NCBI GenBank assembly: GCA_028554795.2
Contig: CM068839.1
Location: forward strand, 39,275,006 to 39,339,005
Source of the DNA: Sinohyriopsis cumingii
Lineage: Eukaryota > Mollusca > Bivalvia > Unionida > Unionidae
Reading direction: 5' to 3'
Length of the DNA: 64,000 nucleotides
Shown: piece by piece, positions 23,645-32,186 of the stretch
Layout: each line of letters starts with the position of its first letter
Position numbering within the stretch: position 1 is the stretch's first letter
Position numbers and translations under genes: made by a program
Notes under the pieces: generated by a model
What the model saw: the letters and a program-made list of their open reading frames with translations, nothing else
Told to the model about the DNA's origin: nothing
The model's database searches: none

Positions 23645-23913
23645 AGCAGCAGAGAGGGCGAACAGACCAAATGATTCCGACAAACAAATAAAATAAAACA
23701 AAAAATAAAATCTGTAGAAAGGTCCAGATTTTCATAAATAAACGTTTCCTTGAGATGATTTTATTTTTTGTTGAAACCAACCCCATCAATAAAACCCTAT
23801 CGAAAAGGTAGCTGAAAAATAAAGTACTCTACGTGTTTATTTATTTTTTTTGTTTAATTACTGGACGACCAACATTGGTAGGCGCCCTCTCTGCTGCTGT
23901 TAATTAAAAGATT
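23645..23913 (+). repeat. Polinton left terminal inverted repeat
   Basis: Matches the reverse complement of 40,412-40,679 with three substitutions and one T-run length change. In protein-primed Polinton/adenovirus-like replication the terminus is the origin, and the integrase acts on the same ends. Unusually, the 16-bp AGCAGCAGAGAGGGCG at the outer end recurs inverted at the inner end (23,883-23,898). Confidence 0.97.
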
Positions 23914-23928
23914 GTTATATTAAAAATA

Positions 23929-25104
23929 ATGGTACATCCAGAATCTCATACTGCAAGAACAGCACGAGAACGATTAGAAGCAATTAAAAAATTTCTTCCC
24001 GTGCGAGATTCATTTAGAAAAAATCTACAAGCGCAACAAGAAGCACAAGTTGAGTACGAAGAAGACACTAAAAAACTGTTTAAGCCCGTCACTGCAGCTA
24101 CTGAACAAGTTACAACAGTCATCAAAGAGGATCTTCTTCCGGTATCAAAACAAACAGCAGAACAAGCTGAAAAAATAGCAAAGAACTAAACAGACAAAGA
24201 AGATTTTACGAGATCTTCCACCTGGCATAGCCAGGGAAATAGCTGCGGCTCAACCTCCACCTGTTGGTGAGGAAATACTTGAAAGTATTGGAAAACTTCG
24301 TGCTGAAGTCGCCGACGTGCAAAAAAACATACACCTGAACCAAAACCAATAAAAAAAGAAAACGTAGAATTGATTGCAAGATTTAAGGAAGGTTTCATCG
24401 AAGATATTAGAAATACTAAAAGAGAAAAACTGCCTGAAAAAATATTAATTAGTATATTTAATAAATCTATAATTTTAAAACCTAGTTATGAAAAAGTAAG
24501 TGATGATGATCTTATTAAATGGATATATCGTGTATATAGAAATAAAAAACAAGTTAGAAAGGATGATTTTGAATATAGAAATCTTCATCAAGAAATAAGA
24601 AGACTTTATGGAGAGCAAATAAAACAACTAGAACAAGGAGAACTCTTCCAGTATCAACTTCCTCCACCTCTGCAACATATAGAACAACAGCAATCTTCTT
24701 CACCGCAAAAACCATCTGGAGAGAAAAGGAAGCAGATGGCAAAAGAAATGAAGCGAAAAGCAGAAGAAAAATGGAAACAAGAAGAAGAAATATTAAAAAA
24801 TATAGAAACTAAACAACGGGAGAAATTACGTTCCCTGGGTAAAGAAAGAGATCCTGGTAATGATACTCCGAGCGCTGTAGGAAGTGGTTTTCTGACTACG
24901 TCGGGAGAAAACAATTTTATTTGTCCTGATAATATCATTAATGATGTGTCACGGTTAGAGGTTCTCATAGGAGGAAAACGTGCCGGAAATAATTCACCAG
25001 AAATAATTAATGAAGCATCTGATATTTGTCGGCGATTATTTCAGGGTGGTATCATGGATATCGGCGTTTACCGAGAACTTATCGATGAACTTGCTGATGA
25101 CTAG
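23929..25104 (+). pseudogene. Coiled-coil virion/core-like protein of Polinton, split by two frameshifts
   Basis: First gene of the rightward block. An 86-codon frame from ATG 23,929 stops at 24,189. A one-base-shifted frame then continues to the A7 run at 24,321-24,327, where a further one-base loss moves coding into the third frame that ends at 25,104. The pieces fit end to end and read as one ~390-codon gene. The N-terminal part is charged and helical (ARERLEAIKKFLP). The middle is Pro/Gln-rich and then Lys/Glu-rich coiled coil. The C-terminus carries LEVLIGGKRAGNNSPE, a pattern I associate with a Polinton protein of unknown role encoded upstream of the capsid genes. Scaffold or core function is inference from position and coiled coil. 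Confidence 0.6.
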
Positions 25105-25115
25105 TTGTTAAATAA

Positions 25116-25622
25116 ATGGTAAATAAAAATAAGATGATCATACGTAATAATCATCGTAAACCCATGCAGGTCAGAGCGGTAAACTCACGATTACCAATCT
25201 ACAGAGCTACTTACGGAGATGGACTTGGTGATGTTATTCAGGGATTATTTACAAGGATAGCCCCAAAAGTAGCACCTATTGCAAAACAATTATCGATGAA
25301 AGCTATTGATATTGTTCGTGATAAAGCGCCTGGTGCAATTGTCAATGTTGCTGGTAAGGCGTTCTCGGCAATCAAAGAAAGACTAGCACGATTATTGCGA
25401 CGAAAACAACAACCGGTGAAACTGGCAAGTACTGAGGTGATGCCAGCAGACGTAAGTAAAATAATAAATCAGGCTGCAAATCAAAAACTAGCGGCGATAT
25501 CTAAAGAAGCAGAAAGAAATTTGATAGCAGATCAAAGACTCAGTGAACCAGGGAATAATATTTCAAGCATGATATCAGGGAGTGGAATTTCTAAACCCGG
25601 TTTTCGTGTTAGACGAAAATAA
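25116..25622 (+). CDS. Small basic virion protein, 168 aa (pVI/core-like)
   Basis: Starts 11 bp after the previous gene and ends 10 bp before the capsid gene. Basic, with a Gly-rich segment (YGDGLGD, residues 33-39) followed by an amphipathic helical stretch to about residue 95 that ends in a cluster of Arg/Lys. Near the C-terminus, ISGSG (residues 153-157) fits the adenain cleavage pattern (M/I/L)xGx-G. Position before the major capsid gene, basic charge, amphipathic helix and a protease site together recall the membrane-active or core minor proteins of adenovirus-like particles. That is analogy, not demonstrated homology. Confidence 0.6.
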   Translation: MVNKNKMIIRNNHRKPMQVRAVNSRLPIYRATYGDGLGDVIQGLFTRIAPKVAPIAKQLSMKAIDIVRDKAPGAIVNVAGKAFSAIKERLARLLRRKQQPVKLASTEVMPADVSKIINQAANQKLAAISKEAERNLIADQRLSEPGNNISSMISGSGISKPGFRVRRK

Positions 25623-25632
25623 TTATAATAAA

Positions 25633-27000
25633 ATGTTTAAGCGTGAATCAGACACAGCATTTGACATGGAAGCACCTGTCCTTAAAGATGAATCGGTACG
25701 TGATTATCAGTTTTATTCTTATGAAGCACGAATACCAAATCAACGTGGAAGAATTGAACTACAAGTTCATGATACAAGTAGATACTTTTTACCCGCTTTT
25801 CTTGAGGTAGAAGGTACAATTATAAAAACGGATGACACTAATTATGCAGATGCAGTAAAAATTGGTTTTGTCAACAACGGGATCATGGTACTGTTTGATA
25901 GCGCCACTTATATGATCGATGGAAAAAATATCGAATCGATCCAGAAAGATGTCGACGTTGCTACAACAATAATAGGATTAGCAAGATATTCTGATGATTA
26001 TACAAGATCAGCAGGCCCTGCAATGATGTTTGTGAAAGATAACTCCAATAACCCTGAAAGCGATCCGTATAATATAAGACGACCAAGAAATTTTGCCGAT
26101 AACGCTGATGCTGATGTGTGGCCAGTGGTTCATGGTGCTAGCGAAAATTTCATCCTGGGATTTGCAGCACGTAGAAATATGTTGTCTACTGGCAATAGAA
26201 GATTCTCATGTGCAGTTCCACTATCGCATATTTTTGGATTTTGTAGAAATTTTAGGAAGGTTATTTTTGGAGCTAGACACACGGTTGTTCTTGTGCGAAA
26301 AGGTGATGATAACGATGCTCTGTGGAGACCTGCTGGTGATGCTGGTAAAGTAATATTGTCTAAACTTTCATTATGGATGCCGGTAATGACTCCAACGATC
26401 GCAGTAGAACAAAAATTAATTTCTTTCATGGACGCTGGTGGTAAATCCTTGTTGTCATGGTTAACAACAAGCACAGACAGTATGCAAACTAACGTTAACG
26501 GTCAGTTTACATGGCATATAGCATCACAACAGGGTGTTTTTGCACCGCGACATATTTTTATTGCGTTTCAGGAAACTAATCGATTAGGTTCACAAGTTCG
26601 CTCTCATATGATATTTGATAAATTAGGTGTCACAGATATTTCTTTGCGGATAAACGGACAACAAGAACCAACGGAGAATATACAACTAAATTATGAACAA
26701 AATCACATAGCGCGTGCATATCATCGTTTAATGTCGTTCATGGGACGTGATCAAAATATAGATACTGGGTTGCAAATATCACAATTAGATTTCAGAACTT
26801 TATATCCGATTTATTATTTTTCATTGGAGCATCTTGATCTTTCAAAACAATCTGTCGTTGATATACATCCTAAAGCAACACTGAATACAGGTGGTGTTGA
26901 TTATAGAGCAACCGCGGTCATACTTAGCGATAAGGCCATGTTACTTGAAGGCGGTAGTGGTCGAATGAGGGTCGTTGATGCACCGGTGGAAAATCTTTAA
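25633..27000 (+). CDS. MCP: Major capsid protein, double jelly-roll (hexon-like), 455 aa
   Basis: Forms the icosahedral shell in Polinton/adintovirus-type particles as trimers. I chose ATG 25,633 because it follows the upstream stop by 10 bp; the frame is open 17 codons further up but there overlaps the previous gene. Recognisable family stretches are YEARIPNQRGRIELQVHD (residues 31-48), LARYSDDYTRSAGP, VPLSHIFGFCRNFRKVIFGA and, near the C-terminus, LDLSKQSVVDIHPKATL. Length is in the usual range and the frame is intact, so this is among the best-preserved genes here. Expression is presumably late, with an AT-rich tataataaaATG at the start. Confidence 0.88.
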   Translation: MFKRESDTAFDMEAPVLKDESVRDYQFYSYEARIPNQRGRIELQVHDTSRYFLPAFLEVEGTIIKTDDTNYADAVKIGFVNNGIMVLFDSATYMIDGKNIESIQKDVDVATTIIGLARYSDDYTRSAGPAMMFVKDNSNNPESDPYNIRRPRNFADNADADVWPVVHGASENFILGFAARRNMLSTGNRRFSCAVPLSHIFGFCRNFRKVIFGARHTVVLVRKGDDNDALWRPAGDAGKVILSKLSLWMPVMTPTIAVEQKLISFMDAGGKSLLSWLTTSTDSMQTNVNGQFTWHIASQQGVFAPRHIFIAFQETNRLGSQVRSHMIFDKLGVTDISLRINGQQEPTENIQLNYEQNHIARAYHRLMSFMGRDQNIDTGLQISQLDFRTLYPIYYFSLEHLDLSKQSVVDIHPKATLNTGGVDYRATAVILSDKAMLLEGGSGRMRVVDAPVENL

Positions 27001-27034
27001 TCGTGTTATTTAGAAAAATATATTTTATATAAAA

Positions 27035-27430
27035 ATGTCGTATGGTCATGTTAATGTTACTCTGACTCCTGGTCAGGTCAAAAAGCTTCAATCAAAAACC
27101 GCCAACAAATGCGGAACTAAAATATCACTAAAACGAGATCAAATTGGTGGTGGTCCAAACAAATTATCGTTGACAAATAATCAGATTAAACATTTCAATA
27201 AAGCCCTGGAATCAAAAACTGGAGTTCAATTTCATCTTTCCCCGAGCGCCATCAAAGACATGTTTAAAACCGGTGGTATATTTCCACTTCTTGCGGCTAT
27301 TCCAGCGTTAATAGCTGCTGCTGCTCCAGCCGTAGCAAAAGCAGCCGCGTTAGGTGCTGTTGGAACAGCTGCTAGAATGGCTCTAAAGAAAGCAACTGGA
27401 AGTGGATACAAAAAAAAGGACGCGGTCTGA
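27035..27430 (+). pseudogene. Hydrophobic minor virion protein of Polinton, frame broken at an A8 run
   Basis: 131 codons. Two imperfect repeats of an LTxxQ-type motif (VTLTPGQVKK and LSLTNNQIKH) are followed by a GGIFPLL segment and an Ala-rich hydrophobic stretch (about residues 80-117) that could insert in a membrane. The family is widespread in Polintons and adintoviruses and sits next to the capsid genes; its role is unknown, possibly membrane-active. Near the C-terminus the A8 run at 27,410-27,417 shifts the frame. The neighbouring frame past the run encodes two Gly-Arg-rich GLRLP repeats and stops at 27,477, which looks like the true C-terminus. Confidence 0.7.
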
Positions 27431-27902
27431 GATTACCGCGATCTCGTTGGGGAAGAGGTCTGAGGCTTCCACGTTAGATACTCCAGCATCAAATTTTGAT
27501 TTACTTGATGCCGCAAAAAAATTAAAAATAAAAGCCTTTAGGGGTGTTTTTATGCGAGATCAATTACCAAAACAACCGAATAAACTCGAAACAGGTATTA
27601 TTAATCTCGATGAACGTTCTGGACCCGGTACTAATTGGGTATCATACGCGGTTGATCCACGTGGAATCGTTTATTTTGATTCATACGGGTTAGCTCCACC
27701 TGCTGAATTTATCAAGTATGTCGCACCACTCCACGCGAAAGTTTGGTATTCAACGCTACCCACACAAACAATGACAGATCCGCCAATATGCGGCCGTGAA
27801 GTAATTAATGTACTCGACGCTATATCAAAATCATCCAAACCACCACATAAGGTCGTGCATGATTATACAAGTAACAGATTCGTTTCGCGTAAAGCGTTTT
27901 AA
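27402..27902 (+). CDS. PRO: Adenain-like cysteine protease, catalytic His replaced by Asn
   Basis: Maturation protease family that cleaves capsid precursors. Recognisable are VFMRDQLP, INLDERSGPGTNWVSY, YFDSYGLAPP, Q122 and CGREVINVL with Cys130. Family members carry His in the GTHW position; here the codon at 27,633-27,635 is AAT, giving Asn78. The acidic residue (Asp93), the oxyanion-hole Gln and the Cys remain. The enzyme is therefore probably inactive in this copy. The start is uncertain: the ATG at 27,402 overlaps the preceding gene, and the first ~30 residues look like out-of-frame reading of that gene's C-terminus. A real start may lie just downstream and be mutated. Confidence 0.8.
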   Translation: MDTKKRTRSEITAISLGKRSEASTLDTPASNFDLLDAAKKLKIKAFRGVFMRDQLPKQPNKLETGIINLDERSGPGTNWVSYAVDPRGIVYFDSYGLAPPAEFIKYVAPLHAKVWYSTLPTQTMTDPPICGREVINVLDAISKSSKPPHKVVHDYTSNRFVSRKAF

Positions 27903-27920
27903 ACAACATGTCTTATTATA

Positions 27921-28976
27921 ATGGTTGATATTTACGGAAGAAGATCTTCACGCGTTAAGAACAAAACCGGCGATGTTGATCTGTCGAAGTATGCGACTAA
28001 GGATGACCTCGCTGATATTATGAACCTGGCTGGAGTTGACCCAGATGAGGCTGTTATTTTTCAAGATCGATATGGTAAACTAAAAACGAGCAATATTAAA
28101 TGGAATGATATAGTTCGACGAGTACTAGGTGCGGTAACAGATAATATTCCTGTGTTCACTGACGGCGGCAGAATCAGAGATTCGAGTGTATCATTTACAA
28201 CCATCAGAGATGAAATTGGAAGAAGCGTTGCTAATCGCGTGAAAAATACCGGCGACACAATGACGGGTGAACTCAGCATGAACGGAAATAAAATAGTAGT
28301 TTTAAGAGATCCAACATCCGACGAAGATGCTACAACGAAAAAGTATGTTGACATTAGCTATGGTACCGTAGATGGTAAATTATCCACGTTACGGGCTGAG
28401 TATGATGTTCACGTGGGCGCTTTTGGAAGATTTCGCAGAAACCATCAAAAAACCACAGAAGAATTCTTCGGCACTCCGCACTCCGTTGACATAAAACTCG
28501 TTGATATCAAAACCAACATTGACACGATCAAACAAACACAGCAAGATATCAAGACCAACATTGACACGATCAAACAAACACAGCAAAACATCGTAGCGGG
28601 AATTCCTGAGATCGTTAACAAAACCGGTCTGATTAAAATTCCAACCGGAATAACTCCCGGACATATCACAAACATCGTATACACAGTATCATCGGGATTT
28701 GCAACGTGGTCGCAGCAAAATAATATTATCAAATATACCGCAACAGTCACTGGCGTGTACAGGTTGTCCGTGTTCAGTGCTGCGCGATTTGAGATCTTCA
28801 CAACGTTTCCATGGGGTCATTCCACCGACAGGTTTTCCGGGGTTGTATCTGTTATATTAAATAACGGAACCGAAGAAATATTTATTCTGGAAGCAGCTGA
28901 TAAGAAATTAACCGCAACATCTTACTGGTGGTGTTTGGAATTTGTAGCTGAAACACCTCAATTGGTTACTGCATAA
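27921..28976 (+). CDS. Fibre-like receptor-binding protein, 351 aa
   Basis: Homotrimeric spike, inferred from domain order. An N-terminal tail has a DVDLSKYATKDDL motif (residues 18-30). A shaft carries GDTMTGELSMNGN (111-123) and a DPTSDEDATTKKYVD element, a pattern shared with bacteriophage tail fibres and collars. Then comes a coiled coil with two 14-residue repeats (195-222). The C-terminal beta-rich head of about 120 residues (TVTGVYRLSVFSA) looks like a TNF/C1q-type fold. The frame is intact. It probably attaches to the penton at the vertex and binds a host surface, a role taken from adenovirus fibres. Confidence 0.65.
   Translation: MVDIYGRRSSRVKNKTGDVDLSKYATKDDLADIMNLAGVDPDEAVIFQDRYGKLKTSNIKWNDIVRRVLGAVTDNIPVFTDGGRIRDSSVSFTTIRDEIGRSVANRVKNTGDTMTGELSMNGNKIVVLRDPTSDEDATTKKYVDISYGTVDGKLSTLRAEYDVHVGAFGRFRRNHQKTTEEFFGTPHSVDIKLVDIKTNIDTIKQTQQDIKTNIDTIKQTQQNIVAGIPEIVNKTGLIKIPTGITPGHITNIVYTVSSGFATWSQQNNIIKYTATVTGVYRLSVFSAARFEIFTTFPWGHSTDRFSGVVSVILNNGTEEIFILEAADKKLTATSYWWCLEFVAETPQLVTA
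28503..28586 (+). repeat. 42-bp tandem duplication in the fibre coiled coil
   Basis: Two adjacent 42-bp units (28,503-28,544 and 28,545-28,586), identical but for one base, encoding 14 residues each. The length adds exactly two heptads, so the coiled-coil register is kept. Shaft-length changes of this kind are a common mode of fibre evolution. Confidence 0.95.
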
Positions 28977-28982
28977 AAATAT

Positions 28983-29468
28983 ATGGACGGTGCACAATAC
29001 AGATACAATCAAGCGCGTGAATGGCAGGCGGCGCTAAAAGATCAAGTCGAACAATATACAGTAAAAGTAAAAAAATATCGACGACGATTAGTTATCGTTG
29101 ATGTAATTGTTTATTCAGTATCCGCTGCTGTTGCTGGAACGGGTGTTATATTATCAGCGGTGACAATGATGGCACCAGTAGCTGTAACTATTTGTATTTC
29201 AGCGGCAACAACGATTGCAGGTGTGCTCAATATCATCGCAAAAAAAATATGTACTTGCACGAACGAAAAATTATCCGATTGCATGATAAAATTACACACA
29301 GCGACGGTAGCATACTCGAAATTATCCTCGTTGTTATCAGCGAGTCTCGGTGATGGAATTATATCCGATTTCGAGTTTTCAATGATGACTAAAATATACG
29401 ACGAAGGTATCGGTATTAAAGATACAAATACTAATAATGACAGAATTACTCCAGCAGATCGTGACTAA
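28983..29468 (+). CDS. Polinton membrane-hairpin protein, 161 aa
   Basis: Starts 6 bp after the fibre stop. A basic N-terminal helix (residues 1-36) is followed by two hydrophobic segments (about 37-58 and 60-86), a short Cys-containing stretch, a second helix and a conserved-looking LGDGIISDFEF block (from about residue 121). Proteins with a hydrophobic hairpin and DGxISDxEF recur beside fibre and penton genes in invertebrate Polintons as I remember them; the function is unknown. A place in the virion membrane or at the vertex is only inferred from gene order. The gene ends inside the start of the penton gene (32-bp overlap). Confidence 0.6.
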   Translation: MDGAQYRYNQAREWQAALKDQVEQYTVKVKKYRRRLVIVDVIVYSVSAAVAGTGVILSAVTMMAPVAVTICISAATTIAGVLNIIAKKICTCTNEKLSDCMIKLHTATVAYSKLSSLLSASLGDGIISDFEFSMMTKIYDEGIGIKDTNTNNDRITPADRD

Positions 29469-30862
29469 CACAACTCCGCCAAAGATAACGATGATCTCGG
29501 TAAGTTCATCTAATCCTGAATTTAGTATTAATTTTCCTACTGCAATTCCAGTAAAAGAAATAGCGTTAGCTCAATTACGGGTATATTACAGCTGGCCAAA
29601 TATCAGATCAAAATCATTTCATGGTACACCAGCAAATAATTCGCTCGTATTTGCTAACAAGAACAAACCAGATGGTACTCCTGACTGGATAGATGTTGGA
29701 ATACCCGCTGGTAGTTATGAGATTGAAGATATCAATGAGGAATTTCAGCGTAGAATAAAATCAATAACCGGAAAAGAAGCAAAAATATCAATTAATGTTC
29801 ACGAACCGACGCTATCTTCGACGGTTGAGATACATTCTCCTGATTACGTCGTTGATATTTATCAATCCACGATAAGATCCGTACTAGGTTGGCCGGATGT
29901 TCCCCCGGTGTATGAAGGACCACCAGAACCGAAAAAATCTGATTATGTCACAGATGGACAATCATATCACGAAATTGGTATAGTGTATAAAAAAAAGTTA
30001 ATCGATGTAAAAAAAACAAGGGCTGGTGATGATGCGGTTTTTTATTTGCCTGATGGAGATATATTTTCTTGGACATTTTACTCTGAAAAAACAAAATCCA
30101 GAATAGTTGCCTTAATTGGTATTAGCAAAATTGAACTTACTAAAATATTTACAGAAATTAATAAACATCATAAACAACAACTAGAGCAACTACAACAGTA
30201 CTTTCAAGAACATCTTTTTAATATAACAAGCTCACTCAAAGAAATCATTACGCGTATAGAAATATTAAATCAACTTGTTTCCGACATGGAATATCTCAAC
30301 CAGCGATTAATTAATGCAGTAATTAATGCTGAAGCAGACCACCATAGCAAAAAGCTTTTTTTAGCTAAGTATAAAATAAAAGAAGCTGATCTACCAAATT
30401 TTAAATTCTCCGGATATAACGCGAATGAACTAAAAAAAATCTGTCAATGATGTCATTGATGAATATTTTCCTAAAATACTCGATGCGTGGAAAAAACTAG
30501 CACCACCTCCAACTGTTTTAAGATATAATAATGATGCACATGGCGGCGGCAGACACGTTTCTCCGGGAATCGTTAATATAACCAGCACTATCGTGGTCAA
30601 TCTGGTTTGTGACGTAGTCGATGGCAGCTATCAAATAGATCTCGGAAAATCAAATCAGGCTCAACAAGGATATATTTTATATACATTTACACCACAAGTT
30701 TCCCCCGGAAGTTTAATCGTGCAAGAACCAACTAATCCTGTTTATCTGCGGTGTCACAATAATATATTAACACGAATAAATTTTAAGCTCACAGACCACC
30801 TCAATCGCTTAATTGACATACGTGGAGAGGAGCTTGTGATAAATCTGTATGTGAAATCGTAG
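29437..30862 (+). pseudogene. Penton-like minor capsid protein, frameshifted, with an internal coiled-coil insertion
   Basis: The minor (single jelly-roll) capsid protein that occupies the vertices. The N-terminal half shows ITMISVSSSNPEFSINFPT, ALAQLRVYYSWPNI and IPAGSYEIEDIN. The C-terminal half shows DVVDGSYQIDL, YTFTPQVSPGSLIVQEPTN and IRGEELVINLYVK. In relatives these two halves are nearly adjacent; here about 230 codons lie between them, including a globular piece and a long helical, Gln/Leu-rich coiled coil (about 30,130-30,360). The frame from 29,437 stops at 30,450. An A8 run at 30,432-30,439 accounts for the shift, and the next frame continues through to 30,862. Confidence 0.7.
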
Positions 30863-30899
30863 ATCTTTGATCTCGAATTAATCAAGTAAATATTATATA

Positions 30900-31172
30900 A
30901 TGTACCAGCACGTGAGGGTTTTTATACACGACAAAGAAGTACTTGAAAACCCTGTTCTGATGGCTTTTTCACAAAACATGGAGCAATTTAACGTTAATTT
31001 AGTTATTGATGAATACGGAGGTGAGGATTTCTTATTAACACAAGAACAGTTAGATGAGCTCCGTCAAAAACATATTATCGAGATCATTTGTAGCAGAGAT
31101 CAGATTCTAAATTATGCACACTCCTGCATTAAAGTCGATCAACTTAAAAAAATAATATTCCAGAATGAATAA
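30900..31172 (+). CDS. Polinton protein of unknown function, 90 aa
   Basis: Last rightward gene before the central repeats. Preceded by attatataATG, the start-proximal motif seen at other genes of the element. The predicted protein is mixed alpha/beta, acidic, without Cys clusters or membrane segments. I do not recognise it. An intact frame with balanced composition and viral-type spacing supports it as a gene. Confidence 0.5.
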   Translation: MYQHVRVFIHDKEVLENPVLMAFSQNMEQFNVNLVIDEYGGEDFLLTQEQLDELRQKHIIEIICSRDQILNYAHSCIKVDQLKKIIFQNE

Positions 31173-31336
31173 AATAAGGAGCGGATTAAGAAATATTTTA
31201 TTTTATTTCATTTTATTTTATCAGAAATATTTTATTTTATTTTATTTTATCAGAAATATTTTTTTTTTCTGAATTTCAGTGAAAAATCAACAAATTTCGT
31301 GTTTTTGATGGGTATTTTACCCACTGGGTGATTTTG

Positions 31337-31587
31337 TCCATTAGATCGTCGGGGTAAGTTGCTTGATTCTCTAATTGATTTCAATTGAATAAAATATCAA
31401 AACCAGTAAAAACCAAAAAATCAGTAAAAAAATTACATATTTTTTGAGATAATTTTACTGATATTTGAGCTAATTTTACTGATATTTGAGCTAATTTTAC
31501 TGATTTTTTCTAATTTTTGTTGGTTTTGGTATTTTATTCAATTGAAATCAATTAGAGAATCAAGCAACTTACCCCTACATCTGATGG
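31337..31587. repeat. Long hairpin: ~67-bp arms, ~115-bp loop
   Basis: 31,337-31,404 pairs with 31,521-31,587. The inner ~55 bp (31,351-31,405 against 31,520-31,574) has essentially one mismatch; the outer part is weaker. The loop contains repeated gagctaattttactgatatt. A stem of this length would be stable as RNA or as a cruciform. Confidence 0.9.
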
Positions 31588-31789
31588 ATAATTCAGAAAA
31601 TAAAATAAATAATAAATCTGAGTACCAACTAACCCATCAAAATTACGAAATTGATCATTTTACATAAATCTGAGTACCAACTAACCCATCAAAATTATGA
31701 AATTGATCATTTTACATAAATCTGAGTACCAACTAGCCCATCAATTTCAGAAAAAAATAAAATATTTCAGAATATAATGCCAGAAAAAA

Positions 31790-32180
31790 ATAAAATATTT
31801 TAGAATATAATGCCAGAATAAATATAATATTTCAGAATAAATATAATATTTCAGAATAAATATAATATTTCAGAATAAATACAATATTTCAGAATAAATA
31901 TAATATTTCAGAATAAATACAATATTTCAGAATAAATATAATATTTCAGAATATAATGCCAGAATAAATATAATATTTCAGAATAAATACAATATTTCAG
32001 AATAAATATAATATTTCAGAATAAATACAATATTTCAGAATAAATATAATATTTCAGAATATAATGTCAGAATAAATATAATATTTCAGAATAAATAAAT
32101 AATAATTTAGAATAAATAAATAATAATTAAGAAATAAATAAAATATTTCAGAATAAATATAATCCCAGAATAAATAAATA
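31790..32180. repeat. 19-bp tandem repeat array
   Basis: About 18 imperfect units of cagaataaatataatattt, with variants ataca and ataatgcc. Units become irregular toward 32,100-32,180. Confidence 0.95.
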
Positions 32181-32186
32181 ATTAAT

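Larger units (their letters stand above)
31173..32186. other. Central non-coding region between convergent genes
   Basis: No gene. In order: TTTTATTTTATT-type runs (31,190-31,265), a long imperfect palindrome (31,337-31,587), ~53-bp direct repeats around taaatctgagtaccaacta (31,610-31,745), and a ~19-bp tandem array (31,790-32,180). It sits near the midpoint of the element (32,162), downstream of both the rightward structural block and the leftward gene at 32,187, so it could carry polyadenylation or termination signals for both. Confidence 0.7.

Noticed and set aside
23565..23789. Hydrophobic ORF in the left TIR, repeated at 40,535-40,756
   Set aside because: Both frames are simply the TIR read from opposite ends, differ in their tails because they run into different flanks, and show no gene-like context.
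26093..26474. ORFs on both strands inside the capsid gene
   Set aside because: Shadow frames of a well-supported coding sequence; the same applies to other frames inside the polymerase, fibre and integrase genes.
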